Shown here: one piece after another, positions 1-14,200 of the stretch
How the letters are laid out: each line of letters opens with the position of its first letter
How positions within the stretch are numbered: position 1 is the first letter of the stretch
NCBI GenBank assembly: GCA_947172415.1
Contig: OX359199.1
Span: forward strand, 5,019,384 to 5,083,383
Reading direction: 5' to 3'
DNA from: Chondrosia reniformis
Lineage: Eukaryota > Porifera > Demospongiae > Chondrillida > Chondrillidae
Length of the DNA: 64,000 bases
The notes under the pieces: generated by a model
Databases searched by the model: none
Told to the model about the DNA's origin: nothing
What the model saw: the letters and a program-made list of their open reading frames with translations, nothing else
Made by a program: the position numbers and the translations under genes

Positions 1-37
1 TTAGATGAAAGTCTAGAAATACATAGTTTCTTCTTAC

Positions 38-2878
38 CTTACAAGATTTGGATGTTAATATGTGAATGAGGCTTTTACCCAACACCTTCTTCTGATCATC
101 AGCAAACGCTTCCTTTTCTAAGGAGAAATACCTACATACATACAGAGAAACAGTATCGAGACATAATCACCAACAAAGACAACCAAGTGTATACGTACCT
201 TTGAAAGACCTTTAAGGCTTCAAGATCAACTGATCTAGATGGCTGCTTCTCCTCAACTATTAAGCCTCCAATTCCTACAATCACTTCAGGAAGTTTCTTC
301 CTCATCATCGCCTTATTCACCTGCTGGGTGTGGAGGACCCACAGCACCCGAACACATATCTCTTTGTTTCTCCTCCGGTTGACCATCAGATCTATTAACA
401 CTAATAGAGTACAAAGGAAGAGAGCACAGTTCAATCATTCTAAACCTTTCAAACGTAGAATGTACACAATTGAAATCAAACAGCAAGCCAGGTATCATAC
501 GTAGTAACACCCAGCCCTTCCCAAGACCTTTAAAGAGGGAAAATCAGTAGAATCCATAACAACTGAGTTAACATCTTGTAGCAGGCGGCTTATTCTTTAT
601 GATGCATTTAATGACCTGTCATATCATGAAGATGTGGTCAAGTGCACTGGAAACTGCTAGCCACATTTAATTGAAATGAATGAGGAAATTAGTGCGTAAA
701 CATTGTTGTGGCACTTATGACATTAACCAGCAGTATTAGGGTATAATTCACATCTACTGGTCTGCTTTCACTTTCAGAGTCATGCGTCACATTTAACGGT
801 GGTGGTAGAATTATCAATTAACACTCAACGTATATGTACACATTCCTTAAAAGGACACAGCAGGCTAATATGTGAACAGAAATTCTCTCCTGGCTTGGTA
901 CTTACTTGAAATAATATCAAGAGCTCTCTCTTTCTTTAAGGAGCTGGCTATCCTTGGTATGAACAACAGGTAACCAAGCGTATGAAGAGCAGCAAGAACC
1001 AGGTGTTCTGGATCCTTAATCAAATCATTCTAATTAAAAAGACAAATGTGACATGTACATTCACTGTATCGTCCACCTGGGTATCCATGTACGCATCAGT
1101 ACGCAAAAACAATGCAATGGAACATATGGTCATTATTGATACTAATCTCAAGTAATAAGCTACGCAATACTTGGATTTTCTTTGATATTAAACAGAGATT
1201 TACTAATTTACAAATAAAGATCCATAGCAGAAATGCTTTATATAAGGATATTAGAACAATTAAGGAAAGAGACAAAATGGTTTTCAAATTGTTACCAGAC
1301 TAAAGCAATTAAACTATGCTTACTGAACTATAACTGGACTAGTGTGGAACAACACGTCAATAATAAACGATTCAACTACATGGCATAAACGCAAGCAGAC
1401 ACCAATAGCAGATCACTGTCAGATCTTTTAAGAATATTTCACAAGAGGGGGGCAAATGTAGTAAAAGTATGAGGGAGCAATTGATCCATGTATTTGCAAC
1501 GAATATTAGCAATTTGGCTTTTTTTCTTCAAGGGAGGTCCAACTCTCCCCTCCCCCCAAAGACATCCTGATTGTATGTTTAGATTAATAAAGTAAACCAT
1601 AAGAAATAAAATGCAAGGAAAAAGATGATTAGCAAAAAATACCCTAGCCATCAAAATAAGATATAAATACCCTAGTGATCAAATAAAGATATAAATACCC
1701 TAGTGGCCAAATAAAGATATAAATACCCTAGTGGCCAAAATAAAGTTATAAATACCCTAGTGGCCAAATAAAGATATAAATACCCTAGTGGCCAAAATAA
1801 AGATATAAATACCCTAGTGGCCAAATAAAGATATAAATACCCTAGTGGCCAAAATAAAGATATAAATACCCTAGGGACTAGAGACCAAAGTAAATATACA
1901 TAGTAATTCTAAATAGGTATAGTGTCCAATCAATCAAAAGAAACATTAAAAAAGTGCAAACAATGCTGTTTGTGACAGCAACTAACTTCATATTGAACAT
2001 ACATATACATACAGCCAAGGATTCACAGAAGATGAAGATAAAGAAAAAGACAAAGACTCCCAGGATGACTGATGAAGAGTGGAATTCCCAGAAACAGCTG
2101 TCTGACCCAGTGGAGAAGAAGATGAAAGAAAGGAAAAGAAGAAAGAAAAGACTCCTGTATCTTCATCCAAAGCTCTCTTCAGGTTTAGTTCCCCTATAGG
2201 CTTTTTTACAGAATAGCCATAGCATGTAGGAAAATGGTATATTAGATTTTTCATACGTATACGTAGCTACATTATATACAAATCAACTTATGTAGCTCAG
2301 GCATAGAAAAGGTGAGTAACAGTTGAACTGACACTTTTCATCGTCTTAAGTGGTACTAGCAACTTTAATTTTTTATTTAGTCACATTATTTTTCAAACAA
2401 TGTGGTACAAAAATGAGACTTTGTGGAATCTCGGACACAGGATGACAAAATCTTGTAGGTATACTAACATGATTAAAGTCCTAGCAAGGTTAATGAAATG
2501 TTATGAATGCGGCAATATATGGATCGGGAACCAATCAATCACTTTATTTGAATATCCGAATTGAGGGGATAGTGAGGGCTAATTTGATTAGCGATCTAAT
2601 CATTAGTTTGACGTTCCCACTTCTACTTCCAATCGTCCTTACCATAATTGCTGAAAAAAGCTTTTCTTGATGATCAAATACAACATTTTGGAATGTCTGG
2701 AATTGCCTTGATTTCAACCCCCTATGAACAGATACCAATTAATGAAAAGATTGTAAATACTATCTTCATTGTTTGTAATTAGATATATAATATTCAAAAC
2801 TCACTCAGTAATCTTTTTGTAAAGACAAGTGTGATCTTCATCCTGTAATCGCTCTAGAATTAATACCTCAACAGCCAT
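38..2878 (-). CDS. RIF1: RIF1-like telomere/replication-timing factor, N-terminal exons (partial)
   Basis: Five exons can be joined in frame with good GT-AG sites: 2805-2878 (start ATG at 2878), 2643-2721, 906-1029, 199-400 and 38-131. Together they give 191 codons, and the gene continues off the left edge. The product is a helical, HEAT-like repeat region. The stretch AALHTLGYLLFIPRIASSLK, then CVRVLWVLHTQQVNKAMM, then VDLEALKVFQR matches, in order and spacing, the start of animal RIF1, which reads roughly ALQALGFCLY, ALWVISKQTF and DFEALNVIVRL (from memory of the family). Known role: RIF1 is a nuclear scaffold that recruits PP1 to control replication timing and double-strand break repair; the PP1-binding and C-terminal parts are not in this window. 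The 67-nt intron 132-198 is typical of this genome, while the 1.6-kb intron 1030-2642 holds a minisatellite and a dispersed repeat. Exons 1 and 2 are placed by phase and splice signals and are less certain than the others. Confidence 0.8.
1654..1878. repeat. 31-bp minisatellite in RIF1 intron
   Basis: About eight near-identical units of roughly 31 bp, each containing AAAGATATAAATACCCTAGT followed by GGCCAAA, stand in tandem within the second RIF1-like intron. Units differ mainly by a one-base AA/AAA length change. No coding potential. Confidence 0.9.
2000..2185. repeat. Dispersed repeat, copy A, with a hammerhead-like core
   Basis: This stretch in a RIF1 intron is closely similar to 35455-35592 in a citrate synthase intron. 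Both share GTGGAATTCCCAGAAACAGC and then GACTCCTGTAT and AAAGCTCTC. At 2069-2102 it carries CTGATGA, a short self-complementary segment, GAAAC and then CTGTC. That order resembles the conserved core of hammerhead ribozymes, which are known from Penelope-like elements and retrozymes. The ORFs over it on both strands are not convincing. Confidence 0.6.
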
Positions 2879-3153
2879 CGAAACAATCAGACGAACAATA
2901 CACTGACTAGAGCTCCCATCAGCGTTACAATATATCGCAAATGAAACGTAAATTAACGGAATATTTGGCGCTAAACTCTGTCCATTTATATATTTATACT
3001 TAATTCATTATTTAAACGAATTATTCGTGGTGTACATATACATATAACTACAAAAATGTATAATAACAGAAATGAAGGTACAGTAAATAGAGGTGATAAA
3101 ATATCTGTTATCAAAATATTTAAAAGCATGTGATTTTATAAAATCATGTAGGT

Positions 3154-4407
3154 TTAAGGCAAATCAAACAGAAATTTGTCCCCAAAAACAAGATCATTTG
3201 AACGAAGAACATTTCTCATTATTCCAAATACGTGCTGCCTTGTATCTTCCTCAATATAAATATCCATCCATTTTTCATGATCATCCAAGACAGCCAGAAA
3301 CTTTTTCAACAGATCTGTGTTATTCTGTTGTACGAGAGAAACGTAACTTGTTATTAATCACACTAGCCATGAAAACAAGTGCTTACCTTTAAAATACCTA
3401 GAGAATACTGGTTTTCAAACAGCAAACTTGTGTAGTTAGGCCAACCATTACTGTTGTACCACTGTTCTTCTGCAAGGATGATTAAACGTGTCAAAGAGTT
3501 GCAGCTTCACTTGTAGAAATATTGACTCACCCACACATGCATAAGCGCCTCTGACCCCAGTATACGTGTCATTTGGAGAATCACTTCCCAACATTACTAG
3601 TGTCATATTAAGCATTCCTTTACTCTCCTGGGTACCATAACTGAATGGCCACTTTCCAACCACTAACAGAGTATTGCCTATCCTAAATTCATCTCCTGTC
3701 CGAAGGCTAACATCCAAGAGAATGACGTAAGCAAAGGATCTGGGTTTACAGGGTAGGACAAACTGTAAATGACTTGTAGTGTTATAAGAGGAGGGATAGT
3801 TTGGAGTTGTGAATAGACCATATTGGTCAGTCAGAACAATCTCTTCATATTGATCCCCTAAAATCACAAGGCAGATTTTGCACATGTAAAATAAGTATTT
3901 GGTATAAAGTTTCCTGCTTGTCTTACTTTTCATTTGGCTTTGATCAGTTTGACCTAAATATAGAGAAAATCACAGTTTGAAAGTAGAACCCCAGTCATTT
4001 CTAAAACCGTCCTAAGTCACCATGCATGGCATTGGGAATCTAATTGCTTACCAAAGAGACCTCCTAGGCCCCCGCTGATTTTATAGCAACTACTGCTGCC
4101 GGGTGGGGATGTGTAGCCTTTTGAACAGGGATAGCAAAAATTTTTGCCATAAAAAGGCTGATACGTTCTCATTGGACAAGCAGTACAATTAGGCTTGCCG
4201 TCGCGTGAGTATTCACCATGGTCACACTGGTACATATCTGAAGGAGCTTGCTTAGCACAACCTGGGGAGACATGCAGATTGATACATTTTGTGTGCACGT
4301 AGCTATGTATACGTATATTGTGTGCAAACAACATGCTCTTACGTACCTTGACATATTATAAAAGCAAGCATCAGATAGCTATAAAAACTCTTCGAGTATC
4401 TCTCCAT
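3154..4407 (-). CDS. Secreted cysteine-rich / CUB domain protein
   Basis: Six exons join in frame: 4347-4407, 4052-4261, 3927-3953, 3531-3857, 3387-3469 and 3154-3324 (stop 3154-3156), giving 292 aa. The N-terminus is a signal peptide (about residues 1-20, hydrophobic YLMLAFIICQG). Next comes a module of about 60 residues with cysteines in the GCC2/GCC3, ephrin-receptor-like pattern (YQCDHGEYSRDGKPNCTACP, then FCYPCSKGYTSPPGSSSC). After it is a CUB-like domain (about residues 105-205: LFTTPNYPSSYNTTSHLQFV, LLDVSLRTGDEF) with several N-glycosylation sites. This order recalls SCUBE-type extracellular proteins. The last two exons (about 85 aa, including WYNSNGWPNYTSLLF) are not recognised and the final exon is charged and helical, so their membership rests on splice phase alone. 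Head-to-tail with RIF1, 276 bp upstream of its ATG. Confidence 0.7.
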
Positions 4408-7400
4408 TGTTTATCTGTACTAGCGTAGTAAGACTTTCAGAGAAGAGTGTCCTTGGACAATTTTTTCGGCAAGTCAGAGACTATTTTGAAGCCCTGAAAG
4501 CTTCCCTTTTATATTCTGTGCGCTGCCTGGCCACATCGTAAGATTCTAGGGCTCTCAGAGGCCACCCACCTCACATCTACTACTGGGCGAATTAACATAT
4601 TGATATCGTATTTCAATTATTACACTTGCAATTAGTAGCAACTATGACACTTATGTCGACGACGAGAACCGGGTTAATATCAAGTTTTAACCACTGTTTC
4701 GTTTCCTGTGTTCTGATAGATCAAAGGTAGTGCTGTAAATGTTCTTTAGTCAGTTTTAACCCGTATATTTCTTGATATTGAATTCATTCTCTTCGTTATA
4801 AGACTGTCTGATGTTTACATATATACAAACATTAAACAGCCACAACAATTCATGATTACATATTTGCAACCAAGATGGTCTAGGATAACAAATAGTTACC
4901 AGACAATATCAACATGAAAATCAGTTAGTCTTGAGAAACTTCCCTACTTCAAACACATCCAACTTGTAAAGTTTACATTAAACAGATGAGAATTCTAAAT
5001 GTGAGGCAGTTGCATTTACATCTTTTGGTAATATAATATGTCTTCTCACATGATCATCAAAGGTGAATTGTGTTAAAAGGCCTTTATGTCAACCAGACCA
5101 AGTTAAAAGTCAATTCATCATACCCTAGGGACTGATGATCTGCCACAGTCTAAAAGACATATATAGTGGCTAACTTGGACTTGTTAGAGTAGGAGGCAAC
5201 TTCACTCCACAAACAAATACAGTACAAGTAGAATTAACTGGAATGCTCATCTTTGGGGGCAGAATGTGAAACTGTACTCTCCTCCTGTTGTTTCCTTCAT
5301 GATCAGCTACAAAATCCATACTTTAAAAGTAGCAATACATATAACATGTGGGAAAGTATATCTTGTCTGCCAGAAGTTAATTAGTATTCAACATTGGATA
5401 ATATATAGGTCCTCTCTATATACGTATGTTAAAGATCTCCTGAAGTTGAAGTGGCTTCGGGAAGCTCAAGCTTTCTTTTATAGTTCTTTGATATATACAT
5501 TTCCCTAGCAACCTCTGAAGTCTGCCACCATATTGTAACATTTAGAGGACAAAGGTTATCACTCGAAATATAAAACTCCCATTTTACATACATATACGTA
5601 GTTATTTGACGAGTCAGGTCTCTGTACATGTTACATGCTTGGTTTTATCTGAAACAAAACACTGCCCATTTATATACCATAAGATTAGCGATACTATTTT
5701 CTTCCCAAGGGAGAAAATGCTATCAGATAAATATTAGTCTGAAATATTTATTTACATATCAATGTACAGTATGCGTATATGTGTACATGGAATAATTTAC
5801 ATAGAGCAAAAGACATTAATAATAATAACAAGGCGATTTGAGAATTTACCTGACTAAACATTTTAAGCACAGACACGAAACTAGGAGATTGCCTTAATGT
5901 GCATATATTGCAATGGGCTGTTCCTTAATAATGTCTATGATCATGATCAATGACTACGTACATGTGAAAAAATGTACGTATGTAGAACTCCGAATTCCCC
6001 TGACATATTCACATACGTACACACGTTTGGCTTAATACGTACTGTATGTACATTTCCAGTGATATACATGTATGTACGTACTTATCATCACTTCCCCTAA
6101 CACACACATACACATTTACAGTGATTATTTACTTATCATCATAACCTTTAGACAGGCTCAGTGCAATTTACTCCCTACACATGTATAAAAAGACTCTCTA
6201 TTAAACTAATTTGTATAAATATGGTTTTAGGTGTACCAAACTAAAAATAATCCAAATCCTGGTAGATGAAACAAAGTCTGCTTCTTTATATTCAATAAGT
6301 CCACATATGAGCTAGACCAAAGAGATAGAGATGTGAAAATAATGACTGGACTTTACCAATGTAATTAAAAAAGTAAGTTTACATCAAAATTTTTATCAGA
6401 AACATATATGTCTCATGTTTCATAACATTTTTTATAAGGTCTATCCTGACAACATTAATTAGAAGGGTGACTGAGAGTCTAGCCAGAAGATCATGCGTCA
6501 TGAAGCCATTTTCACATGTTCACGTGTGAAATTAACTAAAATCTTCAAAGAATTAGATTAGATTCAGATTTAATGAAGAATAAGTTAAAAATCAAGGCAT
6601 GAATCATGATATCTCCCCTTCATTGCTATATAGCTCTAACTCCAACTCTAATTACTACCTCACTATATGCAATTTCTCTATGTAATATACGTAACTAATT
6701 TTAGAATTTATTCTTTGTCACTATTCAGATGTCATCTATATGTCATCTATTTTATCACACCTAGTACCTATATATATTTGAAGTATAACTTATAACTTCT
6801 CTCATTCAGCTGCTGCATGAGGGTCTGTGGACCAAAATGTTCTAAAACGTGAATTGTTTTATGCACGGCTACAGAAGCTCAATAAACAGAATCTCTCATG
6901 TGTAAAAGTATATACATACTGTATTATGAACACACACATATATATATATGTAGATACGTACATGCAATTTGTCAGATCTAGAGTGTTAGATGTTTCATCT
7001 TATAAATATATTTAGACTAACAAAATATTCAAAAGTTTAGCTTTCCAAACTATGCATATAAGAGTACTTAAACATAATAATTAAAAATTATATGTGGGAA
7101 TTCTGTAATTACATACAAGCGTACATTATGCAATCTGATAAGATGAACTAGAGAAGTTATACAGCATAATATAATGACAAGATTGGAGGGGCTGTTAATC
7201 AAGGATTCACCATACAGCTATATTGTGTCAAAATTCTGAAAACAATTATATATAACATAATAAATTTAGGCTGTGATGTATAGGACTAATGTGTTAATTA
7301 AGAATTGATATTTCTCGACCAAAGGATTGCTTATATTACAGAACACAGGCCTCCAAAGAACACATTTTAACCAATTGCAAGACAATCTGCATGCACCTGT

Positions 7401-8214
7401 GCTGATTGGCATTCCTTTACACCCAATATATCAGTATGCACAGTACACATTGCTATTAGCCTTTTAAATATTTGTCAAATGTAATTTTATCATATATATA
7501 ATTAGATAAACTATATATTACCATCTGGTATCTGTATATAGGTATATAATAATAAAATACATAAATAATGTATTATGATACACGCCCCTACTGCATACCT
7601 ATACATGTATACATTAGTAATTATGGGTGTGTTGCATACATGAATGGAAGGATGGTTCGAATTCATGCTGTGTATATATGGATAGATGAAAACATATACG
7701 TATACTTGCACTGTATAAGGGGGGGATTGGATATATTACATATAAACCAATATATATATATAGTACAGCCAAGGAAGTGGAACACAGTTGGCATGGTGCA
7801 GTTAATTTGAACTGACCTTCCAATATAGAGAGCACCAGTTTATATTGTACATTAGTATACTTGATAGGCCAAATGTGTGAGTGTATATAAAAGTACGTAT
7901 GGGAAAACATAATTTATACAATTAAATAGGTAACTGCTAACATTTTGTCACTTATAGTCAATTATTGGAGACTGTAATGTTTTTCAGTCAGCTACTATAG
8001 TTACATATACTCTATTATATAGAGGAATCTGGCAGATATACGGCACCAGATTTGTACATAGGCATCTCATAAAACAAAGTATAGTACATAAAAATTAGCT
8101 GAAAAAGTTAAGTGTTTCTTTATTCAACAGTATCAAGGTTATTAAACTATTACAAACTACAGACAGTAGTATATTGGAAATGGGATTCCAAGACTGGATG
8201 AGAATTTCAGACAT
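4408..8214. other. AT-rich spacer without recognised gene
   Basis: This 3.8-kb spacer lies between the start of the CUB gene and the stop codon of TMTC. It is AT-rich, with many TACGTA/ATACGTAT palindromes (for example 5940-6080, 6940-6960, 7690-7700) and short AT microsatellites. Small ORFs here show no domain and no coherent splice structure. The right part (about 8030-8160) is probably TMTC 3' UTR or downstream sequence and is duplicated at 8779-8870. Confidence 0.7.
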
Positions 8215-11200
8215 TTACTGTCTGGATATTATTCGATTAACTTTTTCAAGATTATCTCTTGCTAATTGCCTTGTGTTTTTGGTGGTTGCCAGGCTGTATG
8301 CCTTCTGGTAGTGCTCAGCTGCTATGTCATATTCACCCTAAATAGAAGAGGTGGAAGGAAGTTTAAAGTACCTACCCAAAGTGTAATTTAATCCCCTTGA
8401 AACTAACAAACAAAACACACTACTTACAATAACAAAAATTTTGCTTTAATGTATTGAAAGCTTTAAGATCAGCTCACATAAGTATATGCATTCATACGTA
8501 ATTGTATATGTGCTATTCTTTATATAAAACTCTGATAGACATGCAGGTACTATACGTATACGTATATAGATACATAATACATTGAAGTGATAAGGCTTAT
8601 TTGTCGTGATCATGATGATATATAAATGCTCAATAAACTTCATACGTATATCAACATAATACATTATAGATACATTAAAGCAAAATAATTTTTGTTATTG
8701 TAAATAGTGTGTTTTGTTTGTTAGTTTCGAATTACACACTGGGTAGGTATGTGTGTGATACTGGAGACAAACTTGTAAATCTGGCAGATATACGTATATG
8801 GCACCAGACTTGTATCTCTTAAAACAAAGGTTAGGTGTTTCTTTATTTAACAATATCAAGGTTATAAAACACTTTAAAGATCCAATGTCTGCATAATTTC
8901 CTTGAAAACAGTAAAATGTTTAATACTTTTCATCTGTATGGCGTAAAGTAGGACCGATTTAATGAAATTGATAACATCAGTGGAGCAATTAAGCTTAAAA
9001 AGACAGGCTAAAATTAAATTAGTAGGGTCTGTGTCAATACACATAGTTTTGTGAAAGGAGACATACGTACTTTATGTGTATGGGTATTCACATATACAAT
9101 ATATACGTATTACAGCCGTACGCATATACGTACGAATATGGTAAAAGACCACATCGGTATGCATTTCCCAAGGACACACGTACGTATCTGTAATGTAATC
9201 AAAAGCACTTATCATATTGTATCGTGTAGATCCAATGTCTGCATAGTTCCTTATCATGTTTTCATAAATTGTGCCCTTTCATGTTTAATAAATGACACAA
9301 GGCCACAAGGGTCTCGCACATTAACAGAATTATTAGCTCTCAATGCCAACATTTAGGTAGTTTCACTATTACAGGATGTAGTCCATTAAACTGTGGTGAA
9401 GGATGTGAACCGTTCAATAGCAAGTTTCATATTAATGTATTATTTAATATTAGGTTTCCACAAACCAATGACATTTTTGGACAAAATTCCCATAGAATCA
9501 AATATCACTAATCGCGTATTAGGGAAATACAATCAATTGATTAAATTCATAAACTAGTTTCTTATATATCATATGTGGTTCAAGATATTACCAATTAAGC
9601 TGTTCTTATAACTTAAAACATCAAAGGTGTTTCAATACATTTACAAAAGCCACAAGTGTGATATATACAAACCATGAATATCATTAACTATGCTATATAA
9701 GTAATTAAGGGTTTAATTATAAAAATTATTACGTAAGCACTGTACAAAGTTTTTCAATAGAATGAGTCCTTTCATTGGTCTGTAGTTACTCTCTCCTAGG
9801 CAGACTGTGGAATGCAATCCTATACCAATGGCATTGAGTAGAGATTCGTATACAATCTACAGATAGTCTGTGACTTAATGCATGACTTGATGACAATCCT
9901 TTGTTCAGTAATATCCCAGAAATGAGAGATATTTATCTTACAGGCCTTATAACAATGCTCTCTACAGGAAGTAGGGTCATAACCTCAGGATGTAGGTATT
10001 CATCAGCCAGTAGTTATTAGTGCCAACTATGTTTAAATAATGACATCAGGATGTGTTAAGGTGACCCATTTAAAGATAACACAACTATTGTCGCCTTAGC
10101 TATACTATTGTTACCATTCTGAGTTTAAATAGATCGCTATTGTGTTTAAATAACTTTAAGGATCTCTCCATCACAGAAGAAACCACAAAATCAATTGTAA
10201 GATTATGGAATCCAAAGTTAGCATTTCACTAACCTAAAAAATAACGTTAGCAGCACCTGAAATAAAAAGTTGACTTATTGCATTCTTGATGTTATAAAGG
10301 TCATCTAGGGGTCATCATCTGAGCTTATCTAGCCAGTACATTTATAGAGGTGTGTTTATATTCCATTGTTTGGTTAACAAAGGAGACAGTACATATATGC
10401 CAAACTGAATGATTAGGTTAAAGAAAAGGCTATAAATGGTAAGTGACAACTCTAAAACTTAATCCATTAGAAGGTGTAAATGTGCACTTTAGAACTTTTA
10501 TAACAGAGACAGAAAGGAAAGTCTGATCATATGAGATTCCTCAACTGCCTAATGATATCAAAAGTATATAATATAATCAATAATTCCAACACATATAAGA
10601 GTGGCTAAAATTGCTCCATTGACTTTGATGTTATTAAAATCTAATGATGTACCAATTGAATACTTATGAACAAGTGATGCAGCATTCTTTGTCTATGTTA
10701 ATGTGTTGTAATGGTGAGAAATGTAAACTTACCAACAGATGACATATTGCTCCAAAATTTATCCAAGCAGTGGCAGATGCTGGATTGAGGTGAACAATGG
10801 CCTCAAAGACCTGCAATGGATACAGAGTGAATAGTGTTGTGAACACAGCAGCTGTTCCCTCCTCATAACCACCCACATGGTAGCATGGATACAGACACAT
10901 ACATCACTCCTGCAAGAATGTTGCTAGGTTACAGCTTCATACTTATAATGCATGTCAGACGGGTAACCCACATACATATACATGCAGCTTATAAAACAAC
11001 AAGTCATTTGAAGGCTAAATTCTGGATCTCCCAGAAAGGCGAGTGAATGCACCTGGTTATGTAGCTTTACAGATACAAATGTGCTGATATCATCCTCTTA
11101 TATGAATACTATTCAATGAATAGAATACTTAAGTAATTTTTTTATCTTTTGTAGTGTACTTGTATGTCTTTGAGATGAAAGATTCAGTGACATAAGCACT

Positions 11201-14200
11201 ATTATTAGATTGTGGTCCTAATCATATGATGTCCTCAGAATATTAGTTTTATATTCAAATGCACACAAACTGGTATAAGTGAGCTACATTAGCCAACTAA
11301 TGAATGTCTGAATGCTGAACAATACACTCATCCAAACAGATAAGGGGGTAACCTGTTTGGCTTCACTGTACTGCCTTCTGTCTTTGTACAAATCTGCAAG
11401 AATGTTCAAGAGCCCCTCATCTTTTTCCTCTGTCAAGTCTACTCCCATAGCAGCATAGGACAGTGCCTGGATTGAGTACAGAGACGGGTCAGGTGACTGC
11501 CACAATAGTAAATTGCAGCCATCTTGTAATAGTGGTTGCCATAACAACAGTAGTATTGATGGTCATTTATGTACATACATAGCACCTGTAATGGTTTGGC
11601 AACTGGTTCCCTAGTAACAACTAGTAAGGGAAAAAGTCTACTGCAAAGGAACACACATCAGTCATGTTTTTATCTCATAAGCTTCTTCTTAGTACAAGTT
11701 GAAGGGATAAGTAGTCATGAGTTGAAGGGATAAGTAGTCATGATCGAGTTGAAGGGATAAGTAGTCATGATCGAATTGAAGGGATAAGTAGTTGTGAGTT
11801 GAAGGAATAAGTAGCCATGAGTTGAAGGGATAAGTAGTCATGAGTTGAAGGGATCAATTTACACATTCACACGGATGACATGTGAAATACGTATAAAAAA
11901 ATAAATTGCATTCTACTCCTATGTACTTAGTGTAATACAATTACACCTGAGGCTCTATATAACTAATGAGATTGATGAGGAGACGGCCACTCATTATTAT
12001 AATCAGATGTACCTCTTCCTTCCGTCCATTCTCAACCAGGATGGACACAAGGGTCTTCAAAGGTTCTGAAGATGGCTCCACTAATTCCTTATTTATACCC
12101 TTCAATAAATCAATAGCCTCTTCAATTCTTCCTAGTTTGGCAAGACAGAGAGCCTACATGGTAACAGAGATTGACCTCAATGAGAAGAAATAATTGAATA
12201 TCTGTCAAGCACTGCTAACTTACATACATCAAGGTAATTGAATTCTAACAAGACTAAGTAGCATTTCAATTATTTGCCATGGAAATAAATAGGATTATCA
12301 AGTCTGAAGTATTTGCTGTATTCATATCATCGCAAATAGAGGTGTCACCAGTTAGGTTAATTTTAAGCTTCATTACACACAATGAAGTGACTACAACCAC
12401 ACTACATACGTAAAGCATGTACAATAACACATGACACTAAGTGATTTCTATTTGTCACACGGTAACAAACTGAGTTGGTACAAATGTACTCATCAACTCT
12501 CCTGTCAAGGCTGCATGGACCAAATTGAAGCAGGGACACAAACCCATCTACTTAAGGATCACTTAGATAATCAAATTCATTAATAAACTCTTTCAGACCA
12601 ATTGGCCAATGTGATTGGTTGGCTTGTTCAAAAACACAGTCAATAATAAACAAGTGCAGTATGCATACGTACATATATATGTGTATCTATAGACATACTG
12701 ATGACAAACCATATTCAGTAGTGATTTACAAGTTGACATTTTCTATTGCAGTTAAATGTCTGGTGAATGCTATTGAGATAGCTTCATGACTAGGCTAATG
12801 ATTTTTATAATTCTAATTGGTGCTATTGAGTGCCAATTCTTCTGGCTATGTACTTTGCACTGAGTTAGTTGATTTGAAATTAAAATTGGGAACTACCCAT
12901 TGCAATTCACATGTACCAATCATAACATAAAAGAGACAAAGTTTATAAACCTTGAACACTTGTAAATTCCATAAACTGGTATTTGAAGGTACGTACCACA
13001 TTCTTACATACATACTTCAACGTTATACTCTGACTTAGATATTTTGATAATGGCTTCATATGGAATAAAAGCATTGTTACAGTACATGTCAATAATACAG
13101 TGAAGGAGAATGGTGTCAGATCAGCAGTACATAAGGATTGACTACATATGGAGAAGTGCACATTTCAAGCAAACAACGGTTCACCTATACCTGTCCAGTA
13201 AAAGAATGCAGACACATACATAGCACTATTGTGCAGAACAAAACAGCTACGTAAAACATAAAACATGTACACATTTATAACAATCTACTCAATTAAGGAC
13301 ACCTTTTATAGGAACTTGTTTACTCATTGGAAGAATAATGTTTGCAGGAAGATCACTTGATTTAGGGTATCCCACAGATATTATTATTTGGCTGTTCACC
13401 AGTTACTGATTTAATAATGATATTTAGAAAGGATTCTTTCTCTTAAAGTAACGAAGCGTAATTGATGAATTTGCACCATGAAAATATTCATGCAAGTTCC
13501 AGCATATACAGAATACATGGCAGATACCTGTACAGTGTGATTAAGGGATTGTACTCACATAGTTTGATAAAACTTGGCTATTGTGGGGCTCTAAAATCAG
13601 CTGCCTTTCAAACACAGCTTTAGCCTTTTCGTATTCCTTGGTGTTAAAGTACATAGAGCCTGCTAGAGAGAGTGTGTCAGGATCCTCCTTGAAGGAAAGA
13701 GATCTGAGAGGATGAGGAGATGTACACACATGTGGCTCAGTGGAAAAGGGAAGGAAAATTGGCATGAAATTATATTATCACCCAAAGCTCTAAAGTAATA
13801 AGTCTGGGGAAATATTCTATTTGTATTAATGCACGTCAACCATACCTAAAGGAAATGTGTTTTATATTATTCATGTGAACATCAGTGATACAGCCTTACA
13901 AGTTACAGCATATCTAGACTACATAGATGCAATTAGTGACAATGTGACGCAATCAAGAATCCCTCTGTTTCGGAAGATGAGATTCATTATCTCCTTATAC
14001 AGTAGTCATATGACTATATATGACTTTAAACATTTTATATATACCACTTCAGATGTAGTACTATGACCATTTTATATATACCACTTCAGATGTAGTCAGG
14101 AAGGGAGCAACAGGATCAGTGCAACCCTACACGGCAGCAAAACACATACCAGAAACAGGTCTCTTTATCAGTGGATCATGTATACAAGTTTGAAGACCCA

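Noticed and set aside
1954..2254. Lys- and Ser-rich small ORFs on both strands
   Set aside because: They lie in a dispersed repeat that recurs in a citrate synthase intron.
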